A stretch of DNA of 34,652 bases from an uncultured Collinsella sp. (GCA_900547765.1 URIA01000023.1:1-34652), one strand, 5' to 3'. Numbered from the stretch's first letter, positions 15,918 through 25,024 are shown. Numbers and translations: made by a program. Notes: a model not told the origin generated them from the letters alone.

Positions 15918-18915
15918 ATCGCTCGACGAGCACGCGGTTGAGTCTGCCCTCCACCAAGCGCTCGTACAGACGCCGCGTCTCGGGCTCGGGCACGCCATTG
16001 ACCTGCTCCCTCAGGTGATGCATATGTCCACTGTACAGCTCGACGATATCGCGTCGTCGCCCCGCCGCACCGTAGACGCGCATAGCGCAACGCACCATAT
16101 CCTCGCGCGCCGTTTCCTGCCGAAGCCCCGACTCCGCCAGCCAAATCGCCGACTGCAGGTCGTTTTCTTCTAGAGCGGCATTTGCTCCCTTAATCATGCA
16201 ATCGATATACTTTGACTGCATAATGCGTCGCATACGCAAAAAGTAGGTGGGGTTACAGCCATTGGGAACATACAGCGGTCCGGCGTAGAGCTGCTCAATC
16301 TTAAGGCACAGCTCAACTAAATGGGGCCCGCGCGCACCCGTGCGATTTCCCAAAACCTCGCGGCTTATCTGGTCAAACAGCCGTACATCGGTCTTGACGT
16401 AGTCGCCGTTGAGTCCGATGCATTCATTTTGGATGAGCACGCACGACTTGCCATCCGGCGTCGGTCCCAAAGCCGACCGCAAGCGCGATATCGTCGAGTA
16501 CAGGTTGTTGCGGGCGCTATTGAACTCGGCATGGGGCCACAACTCCATGGCCAGCGTCTCACGATCGACGAGCGCATCCATGCCCAGCGCAAGCCGCTCG
16601 GCAAGTGTCGCCGCCTTCTTGCGGCGCCACATTTTGTCCGTGATGGGAAACCCGTCGCGCTCGGCGCGGAACGCACCAAACATGCGAATCTCGATATGGT
16701 CGATGGTATCAACGGCTTCAACCTCGCCGGCCTGGAACAGGCGCTCGCCCTCCCCTTCCAAATCGTCGCGCAGCGAGTACCGCGACAGCTCGCGCACGGG
16801 AAGCTTCTTGCGAATCCTGGTCGCCGGCTCGCCCAGACAATGCATGGCAAGGCGCGCAAAGAGCCGATACGATGGCTCTAGAATCCCCGCGCGATTCATG
16901 GACATCCAGGCCGCAAGGTCGCTGTCTCGGCCCGCACAGGCCAAATGCAGCGCCACCATCCAGGCTTCTGCGCCACCAACCTGCGTCTGGCTTATATCGA
17001 GCAACTCCGCTTCCTCGCGTACCGAAACCATCGAAGTGTTACGCAGATATGCCGCGCGCTCCAGCAGCAATGCGTTATCGCGCATGTACGCAATCGACTC
17101 CTCGGCAAGTTTGAGCACTTGGACCGCACGGAACTTTGCATTAACCGGCCGTCCCTCTGCCAGCGACTGCCAGCCTTCTAGCAACAGGCCAAACAGCTGA
17201 ATCTGGTTGTCGCGCATGCGCACGGCAAAACGATCGAGCTCGTTGAACGCCGCGTCGTCGGTTACCGGCAGGCCGGAAAGGAGCCGCCGTGCCGCCAACA
17301 CCATGCGCACCCAGATAGCCATCGCCTTAAGCCCACGTACGTCGAGCGCCTCCCGCACCACCGTCATCTCGTCGTCGCGCTCGTCGGTTCCCGCAAACGA
17401 CCCGTCAAAGAGCTCCACCAGCATGCTATCGGCCCGTATAACAATCCCCGCAATGTCGAGCTCGCAGTCGTAGGCCTTGCACGTTTTGAGCTGCTGTAGA
17501 ACGCCGCCGTCATCTCCCCGCTCGGTCAGACAGCGCTTGACCTCGATATGCGCAGACAACATATCGAGTGCGGTATGGGATGTCTCGATTTCTGGCACGA
17601 CCAGGTTCGTAGGGAGCCCAAGCCCGTTGTCCCCATAGCAAACAGCCGTCAGTGTCTGGGCCGCCCTCCATGAAACAGGGTCTATTTCGCAGGCCGCCCG
17701 TTCGCCCCCGCGCTCGATAACCGATGCCATATAGCGAGCGAGCTTTGTATTGGACACGCTGACAGCTGCCAGATATACGCCAAGCGCCTCGGCAGGCGTT
17801 GGCTCTGGAGCCGGATCCTCGGCATCGATCGTGCCCAGCGCTGCTCGGCAGATATCGGCCCCGTGCCCCGTCAGAGCCAGATCGACCCCATACTGCCCAG
17901 CAAGTTCAAGGACCGCTTCACGGTCCAAAAAGGCGTCCGCCAGGCCCATCGCCGCATCGCATCTACCCGCCTTAAGCAAAATCCGGGCCGCCCTCGGAAC
18001 AAGCTCGGGGCGAACCTCGGCCACCAACTTGCGCAAGCGCAAGCGTCCGTTATCCTCCGTACCCAGACACGTAAAACTCCGCTCGGCGGGATCCAAGCCA
18101 AAGATCGGGTAGTCGCGTACAAAGTAGGACTGGTCGACCATCGACAACCTCACCCCACAAGCCTCGAGTTCTGCGATATTGCCCTCGCCCATCAAAACCA
18201 TGAGACATGCCACGCAAAACAGCGCATTATTGTCGAGCGAAGCCAGATCGACAAGTGCCGCGCCATATACGTTGACAATCTCGTTTTCGAGCAGACCGGC
18301 TACGTCGCCTTGGCCATACAGACCCGTCTGCAATGCCGAAACGAGCTCGGGCACGCCCTGCGTGAGCTGATAAAAGTCGAGCGATGTGCTGATCGAAAAC
18401 GCCGATGCCCACGCCGAATACTCATAGGTATGCACCTTGAGCATCTGCGCATTGATCTTAACCGAATCGCCCAGCCCATGAATCAGCTGACGATTTGAAG
18501 GACGGCAGGAGATAAAGACCCCTATCCCCATAGCGCGCAGGCCGCGAATCCTGTCGATGAGGTCTTCGGTATCGTGCTGATCGAGGTTTGGCACATTATC
18601 AATCGCGATAAGGGAGTGCGGTTTGTCTTTGAGTTCTTCGGTAACCACCTCGAGCTGCATAAACACCTCGCGCCCAATGGCGCGATCGGCCTCGATAATC
18701 CGCACGGGGCCTCGCGTCGGGTCGCATTTAACCTCATGGGTGTACTGCAGCAGCACCGAGGTTTTCCCAAACCCGTCGGGCGCATAAAGAACCACGATGC
18801 CGGCCTTTCGGCCCTTGGCGAGAAGCTCATTCATCAAGCGTTCGCGTCGCACCATATAGCCACCGCCCAGCGGCATCAGCTCGAGATCGTCCATACTGCC
18901 CAAATCGTTTACCAT
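15916..18915 (-). CDS. Large STAND-ATPase regulator with C-terminal SARP/BTAD output
   Basis: This is a 999-aa transcriptional regulator. Near the N-terminus the P-loop APDGFGKTS (45-53) is followed by SLIAIDNVPNL, a Walker B-like strand, as in MalT/AfsR-type STAND ATPases. A long helical middle (about 250-735) without clear motifs is probably a ligand-sensing repeat region. Residues about 740-830 form an OmpR-like winged helix (IRMFGAFRAERDGF, ETLAMELWPHAEFNSARNNL in parts). Residues about 840-985 form the bacterial transcriptional activation domain (LCLKIEQLYAGPLY, ARRYE-like C-terminus). In AfsR the SARP part is N-terminal, so the order is reversed here. The start is ATG 18915, with GAGGAG upstream. 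The target is unknown, and neighbours give no operon context. Confidence 0.88.
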   Translation of the reverse strand: MVNDLGSMDDLELMPLGGGYMVRRERLMNELLAKGRKAGIVVLYAPDGFGKTSVLLQYTHEVKCDPTRGPVRIIEADRAIGREVFMQLEVVTEELKDKPHSLIAIDNVPNLDQHDTEDLIDRIRGLRAMGIGVFISCRPSNRQLIHGLGDSVKINAQMLKVHTYEYSAWASAFSISTSLDFYQLTQGVPELVSALQTGLYGQGDVAGLLENEIVNVYGAALVDLASLDNNALFCVACLMVLMGEGNIAELEACGVRLSMVDQSYFVRDYPIFGLDPAERSFTCLGTEDNGRLRLRKLVAEVRPELVPRAARILLKAGRCDAAMGLADAFLDREAVLELAGQYGVDLALTGHGADICRAALGTIDAEDPAPEPTPAEALGVYLAAVSVSNTKLARYMASVIERGGERAACEIDPVSWRAAQTLTAVCYGDNGLGLPTNLVVPEIETSHTALDMLSAHIEVKRCLTERGDDGGVLQQLKTCKAYDCELDIAGIVIRADSMLVELFDGSFAGTDERDDEMTVVREALDVRGLKAMAIWVRMVLAARRLLSGLPVTDDAAFNELDRFAVRMRDNQIQLFGLLLEGWQSLAEGRPVNAKFRAVQVLKLAEESIAYMRDNALLLERAAYLRNTSMVSVREEAELLDISQTQVGGAEAWMVALHLACAGRDSDLAAWMSMNRAGILEPSYRLFARLAMHCLGEPATRIRKKLPVRELSRYSLRDDLEGEGERLFQAGEVEAVDTIDHIEIRMFGAFRAERDGFPITDKMWRRKKAATLAERLALGMDALVDRETLAMELWPHAEFNSARNNLYSTISRLRSALGPTPDGKSCVLIQNECIGLNGDYVKTDVRLFDQISREVLGNRTGARGPHLVELCLKIEQLYAGPLYVPNGCNPTYFLRMRRIMQSKYIDCMIKGANAALEENDLQSAIWLAESGLRQETAREDMVRCAMRVYGAAGRRRDIVELYSGHMHHLREQVNGVPEPETRRLYERLVEGRLNRVLVER

Positions 18916-19301
18916 GCCCGCTCCTCAACTCGACCGTATGGACACTGTAACCGCAAGACCATACAAGCCGCGCTATGAATAGAGCGACCTTGTGTTCTAG
19001 GTTGTCTTTTGGTACGCAAGCGGCAAGTTTTTGTACAGCGAGGGCCGATTGTTATTAATCCCCCGACTAATCGGTCTTTAAGCAGGTAAATGAGCTTGTC
19101 AGCTTGTCCCATCTAAGCGGCAGTGTAACGCAAATGAACAAGGTTCAGCCATGTCATTCAACTCGCCTAGCACCCGCTACCGTCTACGACCTTTTAGTGG
19201 CATTTTTGCATAGAATCTGGTATGGAATGAATCAACTGTTGGGCATCCGGCATTCGTCAAGCTTGCGGCAAGATTTTGGTCAAGTGGGCGGAAAGGGATA
19301 G
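18916..19301. other. Intergenic region upstream of the STAND-SARP gene
   Basis: This 386-bp stretch is AT-richer than its flanks. It must contain the leftward promoter of the regulator. CCGATT and AATCGG (about 19047-19077) form an interrupted inverted repeat that might be an operator. A 65-codon open frame on the plus strand (19104-19301) has no ribosome site or protein-like composition. I see no gene. Confidence 0.4.
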
Positions 19302-19330
19302 CAAAAAGGCCCCCGCAAAGCGGAGGCCTT
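19302..19330 (-). terminator. Intrinsic terminator of nagB
   Basis: On the minus strand AAGGCCTCCGC pairs with GCGGGGGCCTT around TTT and is followed by TTTGC. It lies 32 bases past the nagB stop. Confidence 0.88.
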
Positions 19331-19362
19331 AGGCAAGGCTATGTCGAGGTGCAGGATTCGCG

Positions 19363-20091
19363 CTACTCGCAGAGCGAAAGGGCGGCCTCGTCGGCAACGA
19401 CAACGCAGTTGGTGTGCAGCTGCAGGATCGAAGCCGGGCACGCGGGCGTAACCGGACCATAGCACATGTCATGCACGGCCTGAGCCTTGGCCTCGCCGTT
19501 GGCGACGACCAGGATCATGCGGGCATACATGATGGTCTGGGTGCCCATGGTGTAGGCCTGACGGGGAACGTCGTCGATGCTGTCGAACAGGCGGCTGTTG
19601 GCCTGAATGGTGCTCTCGGTGAGGTCGACGCAGTGCGTGCCCTTGGAGAAGTGGTCATCGGGCTCGTTGAAGCCGATGTGGCCGTTGTTGCCAATGCCGA
19701 GCAGCTGCAGATCCGGGTAACCGGCGGCGGCGACAATCTTGTCGTACTCAGAGCAGGCAGCGGCGGCGTCGGGGTTGGAACCGTCGGGCACATGCGTGTT
19801 GTTCAGGTCAATGTTGATGTGATCGAAGAAGTTCTCACGCATGAAGTAGTGATAGCTCTGGGGATCGTCGTGCGAAAGGCCGCGATACTCGTCCAGGTTG
19901 TAGGTGCTGACCTCGGCAAAGTCGACGTCGCCCTTCTCGTACCAAGCAGCGAGCTGCTTGTAGGCACCGATCGGGGTGGAGCCGGTGGCAAGACCCAACA
20001 CGCAGTCGGGCTTGAGGATAACCTGCGCCGAGATAATATTAGCGGCCTTGCGGCTCATATCTTCGTAGTCTTTAGCTTTAATGATCTTCAT
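19363..20091 (-). CDS. nagB: Glucosamine-6-phosphate deaminase
   Basis: The enzyme converts glucosamine-6-phosphate to fructose-6-phosphate and ammonia in amino-sugar catabolism. It is a 242-aa protein of the NagB family. Visible motifs are LGLATGSTPIGAY (phosphate loop), STYNLDEYRGL with the catalytic aspartate, and LLGIGNNGHIGFNEP with the general-base histidine. The start is ATG 20091, with AAAGGA 7 bases upstream; the longer open frame to 20442 is not coding by composition. A terminator follows. The neighbouring EIIA(Glc) and glmM are also leftward. GlmM acts in the opposite, biosynthetic direction, so the cluster sits at the amino-sugar branch point. Confidence 0.96.
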   Translation of the reverse strand: MKIIKAKDYEDMSRKAANIISAQVILKPDCVLGLATGSTPIGAYKQLAAWYEKGDVDFAEVSTYNLDEYRGLSHDDPQSYHYFMRENFFDHINIDLNNTHVPDGSNPDAAAACSEYDKIVAAAGYPDLQLLGIGNNGHIGFNEPDDHFSKGTHCVDLTESTIQANSRLFDSIDDVPRQAYTMGTQTIMYARMILVVANGEAKAQAVHDMCYGPVTPACPASILQLHTNCVVVADEAALSLCE

Positions 20092-20288
20092 TACGCGTCC
20101 TTTCTCGTACAAGAGAGGCAAGGCTCCCTTACAAGCACTTGCCCGCGGCCCGCGTCGGCCGCAACCAACGTGTGCGGCCACCAGGGCGAGGTCGCGTAAT
20201 GTATGTGTCTCGTGTCTAACCGCGTCGAGGCCCCTGCCCGTCCACGGTGACCCAAAGCCTTTTTGCTTCGGACAAATCCCATCTTGCC

Positions 20289-20322
20289 ACGGAGGGCGTC
20301 CTCTTTCAAGGGCGCCCTCCGT
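20289..20322 (-). terminator. Hairpin after the EIIA gene
   Basis: ACGGAGGGCG (20289-20298) pairs with CGCCCTCCGT (20313-20322), a perfect 10-bp stem with no U-tract on either strand. It lies in the 271-bp gap between EIIA and nagB and is probably a partial terminator. The gap also must hold the nagB promoter, which I could not place. Confidence 0.5.
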
Positions 20323-20362
20323 AAACGTGTTTGAATTGTAGGCTAATGGCCACGTGCACTTG

Positions 20363-20860
20363 CTAGCGCTCGCGAGCAACGATGAGCTGGTCCATCTCCT
20401 CGACATGCACGCCAACGGAGCCCTTGATACTCGAGAACTCAACAGAGTTGCATACCAAGATGGGAACCGTCACATCGTAGCCCTCGGCAGCAATTGCCTC
20501 GCGATCGAACTCAATGAGTACATCGCCCTTATGGACGATGTCACCCACTTGCGCATGTACGGTAAAGTGCTTGCCCTCGAGCTGAACAGTGTCCAAACCA
20601 ACGTGGATGAGCACGTCCAAGCCATCGACCGTGTTAAGCGCAACGGCGTGTCCCGTGGGAAAAATAGCCTCGACCTTGGCATCAGCCGGCGCGATCACGC
20701 GCGTTCCGGTGGGCTGAATCGCCACGCCCTGGCCCAAAAGGCCGGTAGCAAACGTCTGATCGTTTACCTCGGAGAGCGGAATGACGTCGCCCGAGATGGG
20801 AGCATCCAGCGTAAGGACTCGACCACGCATACCAAAAGACCTTAGGACTTTAGTGAACAT
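20363..20860 (-). CDS. crr: PTS glucose-type EIIA protein
   Basis: This is a 165-aa soluble EIIA of the glucose superfamily. It accepts phosphate from HPr and passes it to EIIB domains. The N-terminal part ends in ITL-type SGDVIPLSEVNDQTFA, followed by GQGVAIQPTG. H71 (PTGHAVAL) and H86 (LIHVGLDTV) are 15 residues apart, as are H75 and H90 of E. coli IIAGlc, so H86 is the phosphorylated residue. The start is ATG 20860 after AGGGGGAGC. No EIIBC gene adjoins it. The EIIBC at 2016-3485 lacks an IIA and belongs to the same superfamily, so this protein could serve it and other systems. The symbol is by homology; regulatory crr functions of enterobacteria should not be assumed. Confidence 0.93.
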   Translation of the reverse strand: MFTKVLRSFGMRGRVLTLDAPISGDVIPLSEVNDQTFATGLLGQGVAIQPTGTRVIAPADAKVEAIFPTGHAVALNTVDGLDVLIHVGLDTVQLEGKHFTVHAQVGDIVHKGDVLIEFDREAIAAEGYDVTVPILVCNSVEFSSIKGSVGVHVEEMDQLIVARER

Positions 20861-20931
20861 GCTCCCCCTCGGACATACCGATCAACCAAAATAACCTTAA
20901 CAGTTTACCACTTGGCACCCGTTTTTGACCA

Positions 20932-22269
20932 TTAGGGAAGTTCGCGCTTGACAACCTCGACGATGTCGTCGACAACGCGCTGGGTCAGCTCGTGCGTTTC
21001 GGCCTCAGCCATCACGCGGACCAGCGGCTCGGTACCGCTCGGACGCACCAGAATGCGACCGCGACCATTGAGCTCCTTCTCGGCAGCAGCGACGGCATCC
21101 CAGATGGGCTGGCAATCGTCCAGACCAGCCTTGTTGTCGGAATGCACGTTGACGAGTACCTGCGGGTACTTCTTCATGATGCCGGCAAGATCGGTGAGGG
21201 TACGACCGGTGCGCTTGAGCACGGCCAGCAGCTGCAGAGCCGTCACCAGACCGTCACCGGTGGTGTTGTGCTCCAGGAAGATGATGTGGCCGGACTGCTC
21301 GCCGCCGATGACGGCGCCATCCGCGAGCATACGCTCCAGAACGTAGCGATCGCCCACGGCGGTCTGAACCATTTCGAAGCCCTGCTCCTTCATAGCGATG
21401 GAGAAGCCAAGGTTGCACATGACGGTCGAGACAATCTCGGAGTTGGCGAGCTTCCCGCGGGCGGCGAGGTCAGAACCGCAGATAGCCAGGATGTAGTCAC
21501 CGTCGATCTCATTGCCCTCGCTGTCCACGAACAGCACGCGATCGGCGTCGCCGTCGTGGGCCAGGCCGATATCGGCATGGGTGCGCAGCACGAGCTCGCG
21601 CAGGGGCTCAAGATGGGTGGAGCCGCACTCAACGTTAATGTCGGTGCCACAGTAATCGGTGTTGATGGCATGGACCGTGGCACCCAGGCGCTGCAGCGCG
21701 GCGGGCGTAGTCTGGCAGGAAGCACCGTGACCGCAGTCAACGGCAACGACCAGGCCATCAAGCCTCAGGCCATCAAGCGTATCGATGGCGTGGTCGACGT
21801 ATGCCTTGCGAGCGTCCTTCATCTTAATAATGTGGCCCACGCCGGCGCCAGTCGGCAGCGTATCGGCAGCCATGGCTTCCTCGGACATGACCCAGGCGCT
21901 GATCTCCTCCTCGACAGCATCGGGAAGCTTCATACCCTTGCGGCTAAAGAACTTGATGCCGTTGAACTCCGGCGGATTGTGCGAAGCGGAGATGACGATG
22001 CCGCCGTCGAGCTCGTTCTGGACGGTGAGCAGCGCCACGGCAGGCGTGGGGATGACGCCGCAGCAGTGCGGACGGCCGCCCTCGGCCATGATGCCGGCAG
22101 TCAGAGCGCTCTCGAGCATGGTACCCGAAAGACGCGTGTCGCGGCCGACGCAGATATCCGGACCAAGGAACTTGGTCGCCGCGCGGCCCAGGCGAAACGC
22201 GAGGTCGCACGAGAGGTCGGCATTGGCGACGCCACGGACGCCGTCGGTACCGAAGATGTTCTGGGGCAT
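20932..22269 (-). CDS. glmM: Phosphoglucosamine mutase
   Basis: The enzyme interconverts glucosamine-6-phosphate and glucosamine-1-phosphate for UDP-GlcNAc and peptidoglycan synthesis. It has 445 aa, the family length. The N-terminus FGTDGVRGVAN is diagnostic. The phosphoserine loop is ISASHNPPEFNGIKFF, the metal-binding loop DGDADR is in LAHDGDADRVLFVD, the sugar loop is GGEQSGH, and the phosphate-binding loop RPSGTEPLVRVMAE is near the C-terminus. The ATG is preceded by AAGGAG. It follows rplM-rpsI in the same direction, a common actinobacterial order, but a strong terminator separates it from rpsI. Confidence 0.97.
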   Translation of the reverse strand: MPQNIFGTDGVRGVANADLSCDLAFRLGRAATKFLGPDICVGRDTRLSGTMLESALTAGIMAEGGRPHCCGVIPTPAVALLTVQNELDGGIVISASHNPPEFNGIKFFSRKGMKLPDAVEEEISAWVMSEEAMAADTLPTGAGVGHIIKMKDARKAYVDHAIDTLDGLRLDGLVVAVDCGHGASCQTTPAALQRLGATVHAINTDYCGTDINVECGSTHLEPLRELVLRTHADIGLAHDGDADRVLFVDSEGNEIDGDYILAICGSDLAARGKLANSEIVSTVMCNLGFSIAMKEQGFEMVQTAVGDRYVLERMLADGAVIGGEQSGHIIFLEHNTTGDGLVTALQLLAVLKRTGRTLTDLAGIMKKYPQVLVNVHSDNKAGLDDCQPIWDAVAAAEKELNGRGRILVRPSGTEPLVRVMAEAETHELTQRVVDDIVEVVKRELP

Positions 22270-22320
22270 AGGATCGCTCCTTCCCTAGCAGGCGATATGC
22301 AACCGCCCACCCTAGTCGAA

Positions 22321-22358
22321 AAAGAAAAGGGGGGCCCGCCGAGGAATCGGCAGGCCCC
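22321..22358 (-). terminator. Terminator of the rplM-rpsI operon
   Basis: GGGGCC and GCCGA (22331-22342) pair with TCGGC and GGCCCC (22347-22358) with one mismatch. On the minus strand CCTTTTCTTTTTC follows. Confidence 0.9.
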
Positions 22359-22392
22359 GCTTGTACATTGTATCTCGTAAGGAGATAAAACC

Positions 22393-22788
<396 letters not shown>

Positions 22789-22790
22789 CT

Positions 22791-23234
22791 TTAAGCCTCC
22801 AGCTCAATCTTCGTGGGGTTCTGGGCAGCGTGCGGATGCTCGGCACCAGCGTAGACCTTAAGCTTGGTCATCTGGGCACGGCCGAGGGTGGTCTTGGGCA
22901 GCATACCGCGAACGGCGCGCTCGATGACCTTCTCCGGGTGCTTCTCCATAGCCTGGCGGAAGCTCTCAGCCTTGAGGCCGCCGTTGTAGCCGCTGTGGCG
23001 ATAATAGGTCTTCGTGTCGGCCTTGTTACCGGTAAGCTGGACCTTATCGGCGTTGATGACGACAACGAAGTCGCCGCAGTCGCTGTTGGGCGTGAACTGG
23101 GGCTTGTTCTTACCGCGCAGGATCATTGCGATCTGGGTGGCAAGACGGCCCAGGACAGCACCATCGGCGTCGACGAGAACCCAGTTGCGCTGGACCTCGC
23201 CCTGCTTGGCGTAGTGAGTCGATTTCGAAATCAC
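22791..23234 (-). CDS. rplM: 50S ribosomal protein L13
   Basis: This 147-aa large-subunit protein is recognised by WVLVDADGAVLGRLATQIA, LRGKNKPQFTPNSDCGDFVVV, KTYYRHSGYNGGLK and VRGMLPKTTLGR. The start codon is GTG (23232-23234), with GGAGGA 6 bases upstream. A good promoter lies 67 bases ahead. L13 and S9 form the classic two-gene operon. Confidence 0.98.
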   Translation of the reverse strand: MISKSTHYAKQGEVQRNWVLVDADGAVLGRLATQIAMILRGKNKPQFTPNSDCGDFVVVINADKVQLTGNKADTKTYYRHSGYNGGLKAESFRQAMEKHPEKVIERAVRGMLPKTTLGRAQMTKLKVYAGAEHPHAAQNPTKIELEA

Positions 23235-23300
23235 TTAGACTCCTCCATGTACAGTACGTGTTGTTACAGAGATTCACGGGGCTCTGCAAGTAACCCGTCC

Positions 23301-23328
23301 ATATTACCCCGCTCGCCGTACGAGTCAA
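23301..23328 (-). promoter_or_regulatory. Promoter of rplM-rpsI
   Basis: On the minus strand TTGACT (23323-23328) and TAATAT (23301-23306) are separated by 16 bp. Transcription would start near 23294, leaving a leader of about 60 bases before the GTG codon of rplM. Confidence 0.7.
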
Positions 23329-23391
23329 CAGGTATTTTGGCTCCGACCAGAGTTTCTGCACATGTCATCCACGAGCCGTGACGTTGCAGCG

Positions 23392-24270
23392 CTAGCGCTC
23401 AACAAACTCCTGGATCTCCGCGAGCAAACGCTTTGCCTCCTGGCGACCCTGAATATACAGGTCCAAAAGCTTTGCCGGATCATGCTCGACATGGCCGACC
23501 TCGACCGGCTTTTGCGGAGCGATGACCAGCGCGCGGCCCTCGCGCTCATACTTCCACAGGTGCATGCGCTGGAGGTTATAGCGGTCGTGGCGCGTCTCGA
23601 TAGCCTCGAGCAGGTAGGGGTAGTCGGCATAGCGGGCGCGCGCGGCAGGCATAAACTCGTAGGGCTTTTTCTCGTACAAGCGGTCCTGCGTGACAATGAC
23701 AACCGCGCGCTCGAAGCCGGCCTCCTCCAGCACATGCTCGATAGGAACCGAATCGGCTACGCCGCCGTCGACGTATTTGTGCCCGTCAATCTCGACCGGC
23801 GGCGTCACCAGCGGCAACGAGGTCGAGGCGCGCACGGCGTCGAGATCGAGCACGGCGCTTTTGACCGGCAGGTAGGCAGCGGTTCCAAACAGCATGTCCG
23901 TCGCGACGGCGTACATCTCGATGGGGCTCGCGTCGAACGCCTCGTTGTCAAAGGGATCCAGGCGGTCCTGGATATCGTTGAAGATAAAGTCGTAACCCAC
24001 GATGGAGCCCGTGGATGCGAAGGATGCGGCACCCATGTAGCGGTTGTCATTGCAGAAGGTCAGGTTGATGCGATTGACGCGACCGATCTGGTGTGACTTG
24101 TAGTTGACGCCGTTGAGCGCACCGGCCGATACGCCATATACCGCCGGAATTTCGACACCGGCCTCCATGAGAACGTCGAGCACGCCGGCGGTAAACTGCC
24201 CACGAAAACTGCCACCCTCCAAGACGAGCGCGACCTTGCCGGCGTTCTTTGCCTTATCTTCTGCAGTCAT
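23392..24270 (-). CDS. Patatin-like phospholipase family protein
   Basis: This 292-aa lipid acyl hydrolase has a Ser-Asp dyad. The glycine-rich oxyanion loop is GGSFRG (19-24), the nucleophile elbow is GVSAG with S48, and the catalytic aspartate is D168 in YVDGGVADS. Together these give the complete patatin signature. No signal peptide or membrane segment is visible, so it is probably cytoplasmic, in the YjjU/RssA type of bacterial patatins. The physiological substrate is unknown. The ATG is preceded by AGGAGG at 5-base spacing. A tandem array of 62-bp repeats starts only 28 bp upstream of the start codon, so its promoter must lie within or beyond repeats. Confidence 0.92.
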   Translation of the reverse strand: MTAEDKAKNAGKVALVLEGGSFRGQFTAGVLDVLMEAGVEIPAVYGVSAGALNGVNYKSHQIGRVNRINLTFCNDNRYMGAASFASTGSIVGYDFIFNDIQDRLDPFDNEAFDASPIEMYAVATDMLFGTAAYLPVKSAVLDLDAVRASTSLPLVTPPVEIDGHKYVDGGVADSVPIEHVLEEAGFERAVVIVTQDRLYEKKPYEFMPAARARYADYPYLLEAIETRHDRYNLQRMHLWKYEREGRALVIAPQKPVEVGHVEHDPAKLLDLYIQGRQEAKRLLAEIQEFVER

Positions 24271-24297
24271 ATTGACCTCCTGCGATTGCGTTTTGGC

Positions 24298-24607
24298 TTT
24301 CTTCTACCCAGTTTTGGAATGGAGGGCGCGCAGGTTTTTCGAGGCGGCAGGTGCAGCGGAAAGTGCGTCCCAGTTTGAGGCGGGATTACGGGATGCGCTT
24401 TCCGCTTGGACCGCCGTTGGGAAAGCGCGACCCGTTCTGAGCGCGGATTCCGGGATGAACTTTCCGCTTGAGGCGTCTTCCGGAAAATGAATCCCATTCC
24501 GAGCGTCGATTCCGGGATGCAGTTTCCGCTTGAAACGTCATCCGGAAACCGCATCCCAGTCTGAGCCGGAATTCTGGGATGGATTTTCCGCCTGGGGCGA
24601 CGTTGAT
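24298..24607. repeat. 62-bp degenerate tandem repeat array with internal inverted arms
   Basis: There are four clear units (24360-24421, 24422-24483, 24484-24545, 24546-24607) and one more degenerate unit (24298-24359), all 62 bp. Each has a left arm like GGAAAnnnnATCCC and a right arm like GGGATGnnnTTTCC with the tail CGCTT. Arms can pair within a unit or with the next unit, so two alternative hairpin registers exist. In unit 1 the 14-base arms pair fully if G-T pairs are allowed. The array fills the region upstream of the patatin gene. It does not look coding. Confidence 0.85.
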
Positions 24608-25020
24608 GCGGGGCATGGCAGGCTGCAGTCCGATCGGCATCGCATCTGCATAGGGTTGAAGCTTTGCGCGGAGAATCCGCGTATTTGCTTCGCAAATCCG
24701 CACCGGCTTCGGCCGCCTGCCGGCGTCCTCGCCCGCTCGCTACAAACGCTTCGCGTTTGCTTAACGCCCGCGCCCTGCATAGAGTTCGATTCTCCGCGGG
24801 TGGAGGGGATCCGTCCGCGCGGGACACGGCAGGCTGTCATCCGGTCGGCATCGAATCTATATCTAGTCGAGGCTTTGCGCGGAGAATCCGCGTATTTGCT
24901 TCGCAAATACGCACCGGCTTCGGCCGCCTGTCGGCGTCCTCGCCCGCGGGCTAAAAACGCTTACGCGTTTTCCTAACGCCCGCGCCCTGCATAGAGTTCG
25001 ATTCTCCGCGGTATCTGCAA
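24608..25020. repeat. Two ~211-bp direct repeats with tmRNA T-arm sequence
   Basis: Two diverged copies (about 24608-24818 and 24819-25020) start with GGCAGGCTG and GTCGGCATCG boxes. Each then contains a unit bounded by GCGCGGAGAATC and GATTCTCCGCG (24668-24798; 24879-25010). Inside are three short stems with TTC loops: GTATTTGC/GCAAATAC, GGC-TTCG-GCC and an AAACGC/GCGTTT type. The right end holds GAGTTCGATTCTCCGCG (24782-24798, 24994-25010), which is identical over 17 bases to the T-arm region of the adjacent tmRNA gene but on the other strand. No convincing coding potential. Confidence 0.85.
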
Positions 25021-25024
25021 GTAA

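Noticed and set aside
19104..19301. 65-codon open frame before nagB on the plus strand
   Set aside because: No ribosome binding site, no recognisable composition, and it ends at the nagB terminator.
20092..20442. N-terminal extension of NagB to 20442
   Set aside because: NagB homologues begin at MKIIKAKDYE, and ATG 20091 has a proper ribosome site; the extension overlaps the EIIA gene.
21868..21877. AGCCATGGCT inside glmM as a third metal-type operator
   Set aside because: Only the 10-bp core matches, the flanking GT/AC positions do not, and it lies in coding sequence.
24298..24607. 62-bp repeats as a CRISPR array
   Set aside because: The whole unit drifts, there is no constant repeat with unique spacers, and no cas gene is present.
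24530..24976. Open frames on both strands in the 24.5-25.0 kb repeats
   Set aside because: They arise from the repeat sequence, lack ribosome sites and have Arg/Ala-rich low-complexity composition.
24782..25010. GAGTTCGATTCTCCGCG as parts of extra tRNA genes
   Set aside because: No acceptor or anticodon stems fit around them; only the T-arm-like piece is present.
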